Notes under the pieces: model-generated
Told to the model about the DNA's origin: nothing
What the model saw: only the letters and a program-made list of their open reading frames with translations
The model's database searches: none
Position numbers and translations under genes: made by a program
Source: JAWVFK01 sp033856175
Lineage (GTDB): Bacteria; Actinomycetota; Thermoleophilia; Solirubrobacterales; 70-9
Assembly: GCA_033856175.1 (NCBI GenBank)
Contig: JAWVFK010000038.1
Span: forward strand, 1-58,566
Reading direction: 5' to 3'
DNA length: 58,566 nucleotides
Shown: positions 14,401 to 22,507 of the stretch, in pieces
How positions within the stretch are numbered: position 1 is the first letter of the stretch
Layout of the letters: each line of letters opens with the position of its first letter

Positions 14401-17400
14401 CAACCCTGGGGATGGCGGCATGCACCTGACGAGTGCTGGCGATCGGCTCTACTTCTACGCAAATCGGACCGACACCAACCGCCAGAGCGCTAGCGGCAAC
14501 CAGACGGCGGCTTCATCTGCCAACCGATACCCCCTGATCCTCTACAAGGATCCGGGCCCGTGTGAGAAGGGGGGTGACGCCGGGTGCTGGCAAAAGTCCT
14601 ACGACCCTGGCTGCGTGCGCCAGGAGCCCGATCCCGCGGACCCGACCAAGATCAACTGCATCGCCAACGAAGATCCCGTGACCCGGGGGAATATCTATTC
14701 GCTCTCGGTTGCCCGTGGCCCCGATGGCTCCTACAACGGGTGGGGTCTTGGGCAGTTTGGCGCGAATGGCTCGCTAGCCGGGGCCGCTAACACCGGCATT
14801 CAAGGAGGATTGAGCAAGGGGGCCGCCGAGACCCCACTGATCAAATCTGATGCGGAGGGCACCACTGGCTGGGCGCCTATTTTAGGAGATGACGCGGCGA
14901 ACCAAGCACTCCTGGCAGAAAAGGCTTACGAGGGATCAACCATGAATCCGATTAGGCCACCGGCGGAGATCGTGGCCCTGCCCGGCACTGGCGGCGACGG
15001 CATGGTGGTCGCGACCTTTGGAGGAATCAGGCCGGCTGTATGGCTCAACCCGACGGACCAGAGATGGCGGATGGTGCCGACACCGTGGTGTACGAACCTG
15101 CCATTCAACTGTCCGAGGACCGGTGGTGAACTGACGACGATGGCGGCTGATAACACCGGCGGAGTGTGGACTGTCGCGCTCGCGCCCTACGGAACGGCGG
15201 CGGGTCAGGAAGAGGCCAGGTTCTATCGCTTCTCCGACCGGGTCCAGCGGGAGGTCTTCACCGAAGTGCCGCATCCGATCCGCGAGGTGATCATTGCCCA
15301 TGGACCCAACCACAGCCAGGGACAACGCATCGCGGGCGCCGGTGCGGCGGGTGGCGGAGATGGCAGCTTCTGGGTGGCAACAGAAGGAAATGTCGTCTAC
15401 CGCTACGATCGCCAAACCGGCTGGGATCGAATTACGATTCCAGGCTGGGACCCAGGCCGGTTCGCCACCAACCCCTCACCGGCCTACGCGATCGCGATCG
15501 GCGCGAGTGGATCTGGTGTCGTGGTCGGCAAGCACGGCAGGATTGCCAACGTCGGCCCGGGTGGAGCAAGACTCGATCCCGCGGCCGGGGTCCTTTGCTC
15601 CCCGCCGGGCAAACCCCGCACCCCTCCACCCTGCGGCACGGGTCGCGACCTCAAAGCCGCATCGGTCGCCCCCGACGGCTCGGCGATGGTGGGTGGCGAT
15701 AGCCGCGCGCTGCTTTACCGCAAGGGCAGCGCGGGCGCGTTCGACGCGATCAATCCACCCCCAGCCGCACTTTACGCCAACATCACCGGCGTCTCCTTGC
15801 CCCGTTCCAATGCTGCCTGGGTGACGACTGACCTGGGCGAGATCTATGGTGGAACCTTCGACGGATCCGATTGGAGCTGGAAGCGTGAGGATGCCGACGA
15901 GTTCGGCGACTCGCTGAGCCGCGATACGAGCAGGCACAATCGGCCGCTCTGGGCTATTGCTATCGACGCTTCCGGCCATGGCTACGCGGTCGGAGAGAAC
16001 GGCACGATCATCGAGCGCACGGGGGAGGGGAGCCCACCCTGGCGGCGGATCGATGCCGGCGTCTTCGACGAGCTTCATGCAGTGACTCTTGGCCCGGGTG
16101 GCGAGGGGGCATTGATCAGCGGCGACAACGGTCTCATCCTCACCGAGACCAGGCCGGGCAACTTCGAGTTCGCCCGCTTCACCGATCGCTACGACCCCGT
16201 CAACAGGGGTACTCGTGAGTGGGTGTCGCGGCTCTCCGGGGTCGCGTTGCTTGCCGGCCCCAAGGACGGACAGGTCGAAGCCTGGGCGGTGTCACAGACG
16301 CCATCGGTCTTCCGTTCCCCGGTTCCCGCAGTCCTCCACTACACAAATGACCCCTCCGATGCCCAGCTCGACGGTGTCGCCCGGGGCGCTGAGAGTCTCG
16401 GTGACTCACCCTCCTCGTCCCCGGATCGACTCAGCTTCGCTGCCTTTGGCAACTCCGACTGTCAGTACGAGCGGAGTCCTAACGGCGGCGAGGGTATCCA
16501 ATGCCCCGAGTTGACCGGCAACAAGGAAGCAAACCAACTCGTCGCGCGTCAGATCCGCGACGAGCTACTCGCTCGCCAAGGCCGGCCAAATGGGATTGAC
16601 TTCAACCTCTTTACAGGCGATGTCGGCTCTGTTGGCGGCAGCCACCGCAACAGGCTTCTAGGCACACCGCTCACGCAGAGCGCGATTCACGACCGCTGGC
16701 GTGAGCTGATCGTCGACCCGCTGGCCGAGGCAGGCCTGCCTCTCTTCGGCGCTATCGGCCCCCGCGACCTCGGCACCACCGCTTGGACCTGCCAGCCATA
16801 TGGCGCGCAGGGCAACTGCTTCAGCGCCGATGAGACCCAGAGCGGCGTCAGCACGGGCTGGCGCCAGTCGATGGCTGGAATGCCCGCCCCGTGGGGAGCG
16901 CTGGGGTCGCCAGCCGCCCGCTCGAGTGCCGGCCTCAGCTTCGAGCCGGTCGACACCGGGGGCACCAAGAAGGAACTCGACGACACGCCTATCGAGGATC
17001 CGACGAAGGAAACGCTCGGCGGCAAGACGATTGAAGATCCAACCAAGGCCGCCGGCGGCACGAAGGTCCCCGATCCGCGAGTGCCGGGGTCCAACCTCCA
17101 TGAAGTGCCTCAGGGCGGCTACGTCGGTGACACGAAGATTCCCGAGAGCGGAGCCGTAGGCGACCAGAAGCTCCCCACCGGCGGCGCCCACACCCACTAT
17201 GCCCTCGACGTCAAGCGCGATGGCAAAGCCCTCATGCGTCTTGTCGTCCTCGACACTTCGCTGAAGTCGCTGGCCGCCTCCAACCACAACCAAAACCCGG
17301 TCGAGGAGCAGCTTGGGTGGCTCAAGGACGCTCTGCAGCGCCCGGCGGACGAGCGCGCCGTTGTCCTGACGAGCACCCCGACTTACTCCTACGGTCCCGG

Positions 17401-19015
17401 AGCAACAACCGACACGCTCGCCGAAGGGACGGCGCTCGAGTCCATCCTGATGCAAAACAAGGTCGATCTCGTCGTCGACGGCCGCCTCGGCTGGAACGCC
17501 CTCTACTACGCCTTACAGCCAGGCCTTCACTGGCCCTGCCCGGGTGATGGCTACCCCACAGGGGCGCATCCAACGCTCCCCAGCTGTGGTCCGGCCGGCT
17601 CCTCAGATGCCGACAAGGCCGCCGGCGAGGCACAGAGCGAGGCCCAAAAGCAGGCAGCGGAGCTCACCGGCGGAAGCATCGCCGAAGGCGGCCTTCCCTT
17701 CCTCATCGCCCACTCGGCCGGCGGCAAGTTCGGCCCCGACGGCCAGTCGCAAGGATCGGCCGCGAATGGCTTCTGGCGCGGGTATTCGGTCGTCCACCTC
17801 GACGCCAAGACGGGCCAGATCCAGATCGAGCAGCGACCCGTCTATGACTGGATCGGCGTCGGACCCGCTCAAGGCCAGGCAGGCAAGGGCCACGTCCTTC
17901 GTCCCAAGCAGAGCATCACGCTCTCAGGCTACGGCCGCGAGGTCCTCGGCATCGATACAGGCCCCCAATACGACGAGATCACAACCTCAGCGATAACCCA
18001 CTGCTATGACCTCGTCCTCGCCGACCAGGAGAAGCCCTGGTTGCCACTGAAGGCTGACGACGCGAGCAAAGAGCAGCTGGCGGCGGCATCCGGCGCTGGC
18101 TGTCGATCGAGATTCCTCGACTCCGGCTTCGCCTCCACTCAGAATGACAGTGGCGCGGCGAACCCCTGCGACCCCTACGTCTGCCTCGACCCGGCGATCG
18201 GCCGACTCACCGACGACCAGCAGGGAAAGATCGAAGCAGGCGACGGCAACTTCAAGCGCACCTTCGCGATCGCGATCCTCTCGGTCAACCAGAAGGTCGC
18301 CACCTATCCGATCTCATTCGAGCCGCGGCCGAGCTTCACCCCCGAGGCGCCGCCTCCCCCGCCACCCCCGAGCAACCCACCCCCGCCACCCGCACCGCCA
18401 CCCCCACCGGGCAGCCAGCTGCCGCAGATCAACCTGCCCCAGCCGCCGGTGCCGCCCAGCGTGCCGCTGGACGCCGGTCTGGTGCCGCCGCCACCCCCGG
18501 CCGTGCCACCGCCGCCTGGCTCCTCGACGGTGACGCCGTTGAACCTCTTCCTCAACGGACCGGGGCTCAACATCGCGCCGCAGTCGACGGTCGTCCCCCC
18601 GCCGGCGCCGCCGATCCAGCCCGCCCCTCCCGGCGGTGCTCGCAAGGAGGCGCGCCAGAAGCAGGCTGCCACGCAGGACTCTGGGGCGGGGACGGATGAG
18701 AGCTCATCCGAGGCGCAACACATGGGTGGCGACATGGCCCAGAGCGACCACGGGCCCGAAGGCTCGGCGATGACCCGTCACGAGAACAGCGCAACGCGCC
18801 TTGACCGCGTTGCCCCCGGCCAGTCGTTCACGCCGCTGGCCCACCACCGCCAGCCCTCGGCCTGGGTCCAGGGCCTGGAGTGGGGTGGAGGCATGACCCT
18901 GATGGCCTTGGTCCTGGCCTTCGGTTGGATCACCGTCAGGCCAACGCCACGCCGCCGCGAGCCCGAGCTGCCGGCCCCCGCATACGCCCGCTACCGAGAT
19001 CGCGGCCGGCGCTAG
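11402..19015 (+). CDS. Giant membrane-anchored surface protein with propeller-like blades and degenerate calcineurin-like domain (cassette 1)
   Basis: This 2537-residue protein starts with an Arg-rich signal peptide (RLILAALSAAIVFVLSAIARA). Residues of about 50-1650 contain many short blade-like units with G-W and 'FDGSRWRPCG', 'DDGWIVADEGS', 'GYAVGENGTIIER' or 'GALISGDNGLI', like Ycf48/BNR propellers. A vicinal Cys pair sits at 475-476. Residues 1679-2030 follow the order of a purple-acid-phosphatase-like fold (FAAFGNSD, TGDVG, GAIGPRD, YALDVKRDG, VVLDTS, EEQLGWLKDAL, SYGPG, VDGRLGWN), but the GNH, H-x-P and GHxH histidines are replaced. A proline-rich stalk (about 2315-2407), one TM helix (about 2496-2515) and the tail RPTPRRREPELPAPAYAR follow. 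Function unknown. It is paralogous to 41750-48979. Confidence 0.85.
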   Translation: MNGRGQAHARARRRQRRLILAALSAAIVFVLSAIARADDPTLPVDPGPDPSGQGALIDQASTDPGLACQDQVDKNNLGSTTQGAGCDNPYTPIGQDGKGIGWTQIAGAVHPDANKPSGYDFTVQNARAPIPPTVDFYTVRFANSKNGFAGGAQCQKDAPQRQDGESNSAYQDRITPFLNTCERVPVIYRYTEDSELGPIWQEAYKGTTPGFVGAISWLHNTNTKDHGQRALAVGGTGSPNANCPKSETDPSYPKEDNPTCGGYPRREPAIPDSACPLNPDEIKAADANPDGKKPEVKFLPGVIFPQVDSSQSVLTLRDVQEAQARCEDQWRQAHDAAGKGRAWLFSDGDWQDLGTPGEGLPSGMRGMTALDASLDTEQCAGATGECAMAGALQQIWMWKDGDFDPKPWQPDPPPGTPASKKVSPSQCVLADGAVTSGTSAANYRRTGCKWHYRIRAIRFVQAYGGTFAIAATSGCCTSSPDLTDHGRWAGRTTATPKAGLMMDYDARNGTWTPGFQPGGLPDSYFAMAAAPTTGIRTTLAAPGGPQRDGEPPSQIIQSAGDSESVTGLWVSTARLVAGDGSSQGNQLALEERLSGDSGDSLMDWAVGGFKGGQRGSAYTTTMEPSPGRHGVKLFPLECPAGFLDGNAQSTGSTAASSAPKCTPKEQARMADETRSGYLFKLSSYFLNGFNFAGDSGIGWGVGDRGAIERLAGNDVSSGGTLKPESAPQLGPKRVGSASPTEPYRSTAPKLSDAPGVVPGRVSQELQKLSEPRMTSYGSPNPYGLRDGRAEGVGEVIMSRDGSEGWALGPKNPDGGNQTTLVHFDGSRWRPCGTDSVEGVIKADPACAELRSLMHYRTATDGNVMLTAAARIPMEYGSDPTQADDFEVIAIGSPDATKRQPVLRYHDGRWAVDEDWTNQLNPASANSTVENPGPVTDIAFSGPDDGWIVADEGSYSIHHMYHFDGERWTRCGSNLGQDSGVDAGGVVEPIECRDHDHLLPTNPGDGGMHLTSAGDRLYFYANRTDTNRQSASGNQTAASSANRYPLILYKDPGPCEKGGDAGCWQKSYDPGCVRQEPDPADPTKINCIANEDPVTRGNIYSLSVARGPDGSYNGWGLGQFGANGSLAGAANTGIQGGLSKGAAETPLIKSDAEGTTGWAPILGDDAANQALLAEKAYEGSTMNPIRPPAEIVALPGTGGDGMVVATFGGIRPAVWLNPTDQRWRMVPTPWCTNLPFNCPRTGGELTTMAADNTGGVWTVALAPYGTAAGQEEARFYRFSDRVQREVFTEVPHPIREVIIAHGPNHSQGQRIAGAGAAGGGDGSFWVATEGNVVYRYDRQTGWDRITIPGWDPGRFATNPSPAYAIAIGASGSGVVVGKHGRIANVGPGGARLDPAAGVLCSPPGKPRTPPPCGTGRDLKAASVAPDGSAMVGGDSRALLYRKGSAGAFDAINPPPAALYANITGVSLPRSNAAWVTTDLGEIYGGTFDGSDWSWKREDADEFGDSLSRDTSRHNRPLWAIAIDASGHGYAVGENGTIIERTGEGSPPWRRIDAGVFDELHAVTLGPGGEGALISGDNGLILTETRPGNFEFARFTDRYDPVNRGTREWVSRLSGVALLAGPKDGQVEAWAVSQTPSVFRSPVPAVLHYTNDPSDAQLDGVARGAESLGDSPSSSPDRLSFAAFGNSDCQYERSPNGGEGIQCPELTGNKEANQLVARQIRDELLARQGRPNGIDFNLFTGDVGSVGGSHRNRLLGTPLTQSAIHDRWRELIVDPLAEAGLPLFGAIGPRDLGTTAWTCQPYGAQGNCFSADETQSGVSTGWRQSMAGMPAPWGALGSPAARSSAGLSFEPVDTGGTKKELDDTPIEDPTKETLGGKTIEDPTKAAGGTKVPDPRVPGSNLHEVPQGGYVGDTKIPESGAVGDQKLPTGGAHTHYALDVKRDGKALMRLVVLDTSLKSLAASNHNQNPVEEQLGWLKDALQRPADERAVVLTSTPTYSYGPGATTDTLAEGTALESILMQNKVDLVVDGRLGWNALYYALQPGLHWPCPGDGYPTGAHPTLPSCGPAGSSDADKAAGEAQSEAQKQAAELTGGSIAEGGLPFLIAHSAGGKFGPDGQSQGSAANGFWRGYSVVHLDAKTGQIQIEQRPVYDWIGVGPAQGQAGKGHVLRPKQSITLSGYGREVLGIDTGPQYDEITTSAITHCYDLVLADQEKPWLPLKADDASKEQLAAASGAGCRSRFLDSGFASTQNDSGAANPCDPYVCLDPAIGRLTDDQQGKIEAGDGNFKRTFAIAILSVNQKVATYPISFEPRPSFTPEAPPPPPPPSNPPPPPAPPPPPGSQLPQINLPQPPVPPSVPLDAGLVPPPPPAVPPPPGSSTVTPLNLFLNGPGLNIAPQSTVVPPPAPPIQPAPPGGARKEARQKQAATQDSGAGTDESSSEAQHMGGDMAQSDHGPEGSAMTRHENSATRLDRVAPGQSFTPLAHHRQPSAWVQGLEWGGGMTLMALVLAFGWITVRPTPRRREPELPAPAYARYRDRGRR

Positions 19016-19093
19016 CCGAATCGCAACTCCGCGCCTCATTCGCTACATATCGACTGCATCTCGTGCGTAATCGCCCGCTAGTCTGTGAGTCAG

Positions 19094-19324
19094 ATGGAGG
19101 GCACGGCCTGGACAGACGAACGCCTCGACGATCTGTCGAAGACGATCGCCGCCGGCTTCGGGCGAGTTGACGAGGATGTTCGAGAGCTTCGGGGCGAGGT
19201 TCATCTGCTGCGTAGCGAAATGAATGCTCGCTTCGACACGCTGCAGGGAACGATGATGCGCTTTGGCGGCGGATTCCTGGTCGGGCTGGTCGGCCTCATA
19301 GGCGCGGTCCTTCTGCCCGGCTGA
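19094..19324 (+). CDS. Small coiled-coil protein with one C-terminal membrane helix
   Basis: This protein has 76 residues from ATG 19094 (79 from GTG 19085). The first 50 residues form a charged helix with heptad-like spacing (LDDLSKTIAAGFGRVDEDV, LRGEVHLLRSEMNARFD). A glycine-rich hydrophobic segment, FLVGLVGLIGAVLLPG, ends the protein. This is the layout of small DUF1640-like or phage-XhlA-like tail-anchored proteins; I cannot name a function. It lies 78 bases after giant gene 1 in the same direction and may be an accessory gene of that cassette, but no copy follows giant gene 2. Confidence 0.65.
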   Translation: MEGTAWTDERLDDLSKTIAAGFGRVDEDVRELRGEVHLLRSEMNARFDTLQGTMMRFGGGFLVGLVGLIGAVLLPG

Positions 19325-19461
19325 TCCCACTCCAGACGGTAGGTCGCCCAGGTATCGGAGGCCGCTGGATGGGCGTGGCTGTCTTCGCAGCAGTAGGTGC
19401 TCTAAGTCGGTTGCGTTGTCACAAAACTGGCAGGCGCAGCGTTATTCCCGATGAGGCGCTT

Positions 19462-21216
19462 GTGATTCGCGGAAAAGCGACTGTGGAAGGACGACACCGC
19501 CGACGAGGTATGGCGGTCCTGGCTCTGTGCTGCCTTCTCGCCATGGCGCTTTCAGCCCAAGCGTGGGGGCTGCCGGGCGAAAGCCCCTCTCTGCCGCCGA
19601 TACCGCTGCAAGGCTCCGGAGACGGGAGCACTGCGGGCAACCCGCCTGCGTCATCGGACACCCCACCCGCCGCCGACCAAAGCGGAGCGGGCACGGAGCC
19701 TCAGTCCGAGGATCAGCAGGGCGGCCAAGCCACGGGTGACAGTCAGGATCAATCTTCAGAGGACCCGCAACCTCAAGCCGATCCCCAGTACCGAGAAGAC
19801 GGCAGCGGTACGACGGCAGCGGGCGACTGGTGCATCAATCGTGACTACTGCGAATGGGCCGACAGTCCCTCGGAGGTCGTCGTGCAGCTCAGCGAGGATG
19901 GCTCGGCGTTGAGCGTGGTCGACACCGGGGGCAAATTGTCCCCCTACGGATTCGACAGCTCCGTCGAGGTCATCGTCACCACCCAGCGTCCGCAGAGCGC
20001 CTTGATCACGGATGCTGGTCCTTGGTTTCAGATTGTCGACACCTCTCACCGATCGTCCGGGCCCACAGCGGGACCGGGCTGCTGGGAGGAACAGGACAGG
20101 AATTGGGGCGATGTCGTCTACTGCCCACGCGTGGGGGTTCAGGATGTCGATGTCGAGATGGGAGACGGCAACGACAAGGTCGAGGGCGAGGTCGAGCAGG
20201 AATATCGCGGCGGTCCTCGCGTCGACAAGGATCTCCCTCCCTTCTCGGCACGGTTGTCAGGGGGCGACGGAAGTGATTGGGTGGCTGATCTTCCGGGCCC
20301 GACCGTCATCGACGGAGGTCCCGGCGAAGATTGGGGCTCGTTCCAGCAGCTGAGCGACATGCGCTGGGACTTTCCCGAGCCGGGCATCAACGTCACGTTG
20401 GATGGGCAGGCCAACGATGGCACGGCGGCCGAGCCAGACAACAACGTTGTCGCTGTCGAGAGCTTTGTCACGACAAAGGGTCCCGACACGCTTGTAGGAA
20501 ACGACGCGGTGAACTGGTTCACCACGGCGCAGCAGGATGACGTGCTCAAGGGTGGGGGTGGTGACGACATTCTCCATGGCCATGGAGGGCGCTTTGACGG
20601 TGGCGATGGGAACGACATCATCGCCACGACCTTCAATCCGCAGGATCCGGATGAGGCTGCGATGGGCCCGGCCGATGTCGTTTGTGGGCCTGGCTACGAC
20701 TGGGTTCGCTACAACACGATCGATTCGATCGCGAAGGACTGTGAGTCTGGCTACAACCAGGACACCGGTCTCTCCTTCTACCGCCAGAACGATCCGGAGC
20801 CTCCGGCCGACGATCCGGAGCCTCCGGCCGACGTCACGGTTCCGGAGCAGATCGACGAGATTCCCGAGCTGGACATCGGGTCGGTGACGGGGCTGACGGC
20901 GCGTCGTCCGTACGGCCGCGTCGGGCTTCGCTGCAGCAACCCGCCTTCCCCAGAGTGCACTGGTGGAATCGTCATCGTGGCCTCGGGACAGCGGGTTTCG
21001 GCCGAACATGGCGTTCCACGCGAAGCTTCCCTCGGGGGGGCAAGCTTTGAGATCGAGCAGGACAACCTGACGGCGGTTCCCGTGAAACTCACGCGTAAAG
21101 CTCGTCAGCTCTTGGTGAGGAAGAAGAAGGTTTCCGCGGTACTGCGGGCCGAACTCGTGGACGGCGACGGCCAGCCGACTGTCGTCACGAAGGCAATCAC
21201 TCTCAAACGGCGCTAA
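19462..21216 (+). CDS. Secreted RTX-like calcium-binding-repeat protein
   Basis: From GTG 19462 (GAGG five bases upstream) the protein has about 584 residues; frame starts at 19369 and ATG 19510 are alternatives. An RRR n-region and hydrophobic core (MAVLALCCLLAMALSAQAWG) form a signal peptide. An acidic Gln/Pro/Ser-rich linker follows. The middle has RTX-like units: MGDGNDKVEG, LSGGDGSDWVAD, IDGGPGEDWG, LKGGGGDDILHG, FDGGDGNDIIA, the G-G-x-G-x-D pattern that binds calcium when secreted. A doubled DPEPPAD linker leads to a C-terminal domain with 'LTRKARQLLVRKKKVSA', a style common in secreted proteins of Thermoleophilia. It is probably a cell-surface or exported protein. There is no transporter gene nearby. 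Confidence 0.75.
   Translation: MIRGKATVEGRHRRRGMAVLALCCLLAMALSAQAWGLPGESPSLPPIPLQGSGDGSTAGNPPASSDTPPAADQSGAGTEPQSEDQQGGQATGDSQDQSSEDPQPQADPQYREDGSGTTAAGDWCINRDYCEWADSPSEVVVQLSEDGSALSVVDTGGKLSPYGFDSSVEVIVTTQRPQSALITDAGPWFQIVDTSHRSSGPTAGPGCWEEQDRNWGDVVYCPRVGVQDVDVEMGDGNDKVEGEVEQEYRGGPRVDKDLPPFSARLSGGDGSDWVADLPGPTVIDGGPGEDWGSFQQLSDMRWDFPEPGINVTLDGQANDGTAAEPDNNVVAVESFVTTKGPDTLVGNDAVNWFTTAQQDDVLKGGGGDDILHGHGGRFDGGDGNDIIATTFNPQDPDEAAMGPADVVCGPGYDWVRYNTIDSIAKDCESGYNQDTGLSFYRQNDPEPPADDPEPPADVTVPEQIDEIPELDIGSVTGLTARRPYGRVGLRCSNPPSPECTGGIVIVASGQRVSAEHGVPREASLGGASFEIEQDNLTAVPVKLTRKARQLLVRKKKVSAVLRAELVDGDGQPTVVTKAITLKRR
20791..20832 (+). repeat. Two perfect 21-base tandem repeats inside the RTX-like gene
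   Basis: Two adjacent identical 21-base units each encode DPEPPAD. Perfect identity suggests recent duplication or slippage in the linker. Confidence 0.85.
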
Positions 21217-21223
21217 AACGAGG

Positions 21224-21514
21224 TCAGGAGCGGTGGTCAACGCGCTTTGGCGTTGCCGGTCGCTCGATCCGGCTGCGCCCACCGGGCGGGCACTCCGGTA
21301 GCGGCTTTGCCGCGCCACCATGCGGGTCGCGCCGCGGCCTCCGCGGCCCCGCCGGCGACCGCTGCCAGCGGCGGAACTCGTGGTCGTCCGAAGGCGGCGC
21401 CTCTTCCTCCGCAGGAGCCTCGTCCCTGGCTGCCCACCAGACGAGCAGCATCGCGCTGATCACGGGGATCTTGAGGACGACGAAGAGGAAGAAGATGTAC
21501 CAGTACCCACCCAC
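21224..21514 (-). CDS. Small single-TM membrane protein
   Basis: This 96-residue protein starts at GTG 21514. It opens with VGGYWYIFFLFVVLKIPVIS, an N-terminal transmembrane helix, followed by 'LLVWWAARDE' and a hydrophilic, Pro/Arg-rich, probably cytoplasmic tail. The start is 20 bases after the stop of the HAD-like gene, so both are likely one transcript. No function can be assigned. It converges with the RTX-like gene, ending seven bases from that gene's stop. Confidence 0.55.
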   Translation of the reverse strand: MGGYWYIFFLFVVLKIPVISAMLLVWWAARDEAPAEEEAPPSDDHEFRRWQRSPAGPRRPRRDPHGGAAKPLPECPPGGRSRIERPATPKRVDHRS

Positions 21515-21534
21515 TGCCCGGCAGCCTACCGCGG

Positions 21535-22035
21535 TCAGCGCGGCGTGTAGCCGTCTTCGACCCAGCGGATCAGCGTCTCGACGTGCGCCTCCTCGAGGCC
21601 CTTGGCGGAGTCCGTCGGTACCAGCAGCGTCGGCGCCTCGCGCGCCTGGGCCCAGGCGTGGCACTCCTCGTCGATGAAGTCGTCGACCCAGGCGAGCGGC
21701 CGCTCGGCGGCGTACTCGCCGATCGCCCCGAGCTTCCAGTGCGAGGACCCGAAGCGAGCGTCCTCGAAGGTCAGGAACGGCAGCTCCTCGGGCAACCCGA
21801 GGATCAATGGCAGATGGTCGTTGGCCCGGTCCTGCCAGCCCGTGGCCCAGACCAGCTCGAAGTGCTCGGCCAACCGCCGCAACCGAGGCCCAGCAGCCCG
21901 AGAGATGCAATGCACCATCCCGTCGACGAGCTTGTACTCGGCCTCCGCCGGGCTGGGCGGCTCATCGAACCCGAACAGGCTGATGACCCCGTCGACGTCG
22001 ACCGCCAAGATCGGTCTTTCGAGTTCACTGGGCAC
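21535..22035 (-). CDS. HAD-fold hydrolase-like protein
   Basis: This 166-residue protein from GTG 22035 (longer starts up to 22098 would run into the rpsL start region) has HAD motif I 'LAVDVDGVI' near the N-terminus, motif II 'VWATGW' and an acidic motif IV 'WVDDFIDEE'. It resembles the compact HAD proteins linked to Swiss-army-knife RNA-repair systems and other small actinobacterial HAD phosphatases, which lack a large cap. A conserved 'EDARFGSSHWKLGAI' sits between motifs II and IV and may supply the motif III Lys. The substrate is unknown. It is divergent from rpsL with a 56-base gap. Confidence 0.7.
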   Translation of the reverse strand: MPSELERPILAVDVDGVISLFGFDEPPSPAEAEYKLVDGMVHCISRAAGPRLRRLAEHFELVWATGWQDRANDHLPLILGLPEELPFLTFEDARFGSSHWKLGAIGEYAAERPLAWVDDFIDEECHAWAQAREAPTLLVPTDSAKGLEEAHVETLIRWVEDGYTPR

Positions 22036-22077
22036 CCACGAAGTATGGCCGCCCCGACCCGGCCAACACCGCCCCGC

Positions 22078-22083
22078 TACCAT
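22078..22083 (+). promoter_or_regulatory. Candidate -10 (TACCAT) for rpsL-rpsG
   Basis: TACCAT ends eight bases before the rpsL GTG. This predicts a leaderless rpsL transcript and an own promoter for rpsL-rpsG. The -35 is poor. Confidence 0.4.
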
Positions 22084-22091
22084 TCGCCGCC

Positions 22092-22487
22092 GTGCCAAAC
22101 ACCAACCAACTCGTCAGGAAGGGCCGCAAGCGCCCGAAGAAGAAGGTCGCGACGCCCGGTCTCAAGTCAGGCCAGGGCCGCAAGCGACGGATCGCCGCCC
22201 CGCAGCGGCGCGGCGTCTGCACCCGCGTCTATACGACGACGCCGAAGAAGCCGAACTCCGCCCTGCGCAAGGTCGCCCGCGTTCGCCTGACCAACGGCAT
22301 GGAGGTCACCAGCTACATCCCCGGCGAGGGCCACAACCTTCAGGAGCACTCGGTCGTCCTCGTCCGCGGCGGCCGCGTCAAGGATCTGCCGGGCGTCCGC
22401 TACAAGGTCGTCCGCGGCACGCTCGACGCCTCCGGCGTCTCCGATCGCAAGCAGGCTCGCTCGCAGTACGGGGTCAAGGCCCACTAA
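22092..22487 (+). CDS. rpsL: 30S ribosomal protein S12
   Basis: This 131-residue decoding-centre protein starts at GTG. It has NQLVRKGRKRP at the N-terminus and the diagnostic RGVCTRVYTTTPKKPNSALR block, with the Lys positions that give streptomycin resistance when mutated unchanged, then 'IPGEGHNLQEHSVVLVRGGRVKDLPGVRY'. Between these two parts is a Lys/Gly-rich stretch (ATPGLKSGQGRKRRIAAPQ) a little longer than in E. coli. rpsG follows 20 bases later. Confidence 0.97.
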   Translation: MPNTNQLVRKGRKRPKKKVATPGLKSGQGRKRRIAAPQRRGVCTRVYTTTPKKPNSALRKVARVRLTNGMEVTSYIPGEGHNLQEHSVVLVRGGRVKDLPGVRYKVVRGTLDASGVSDRKQARSQYGVKAH

Positions 22488-22507
22488 CCGGGTCTCGCTT
22501 TCAACCC

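Noticed and set aside
21602..22507. Long upstream extension of rpsG in frame
   Set aside because: It runs through rpsL in another frame and antisense to the HAD gene. S7 starts normally at 22508.
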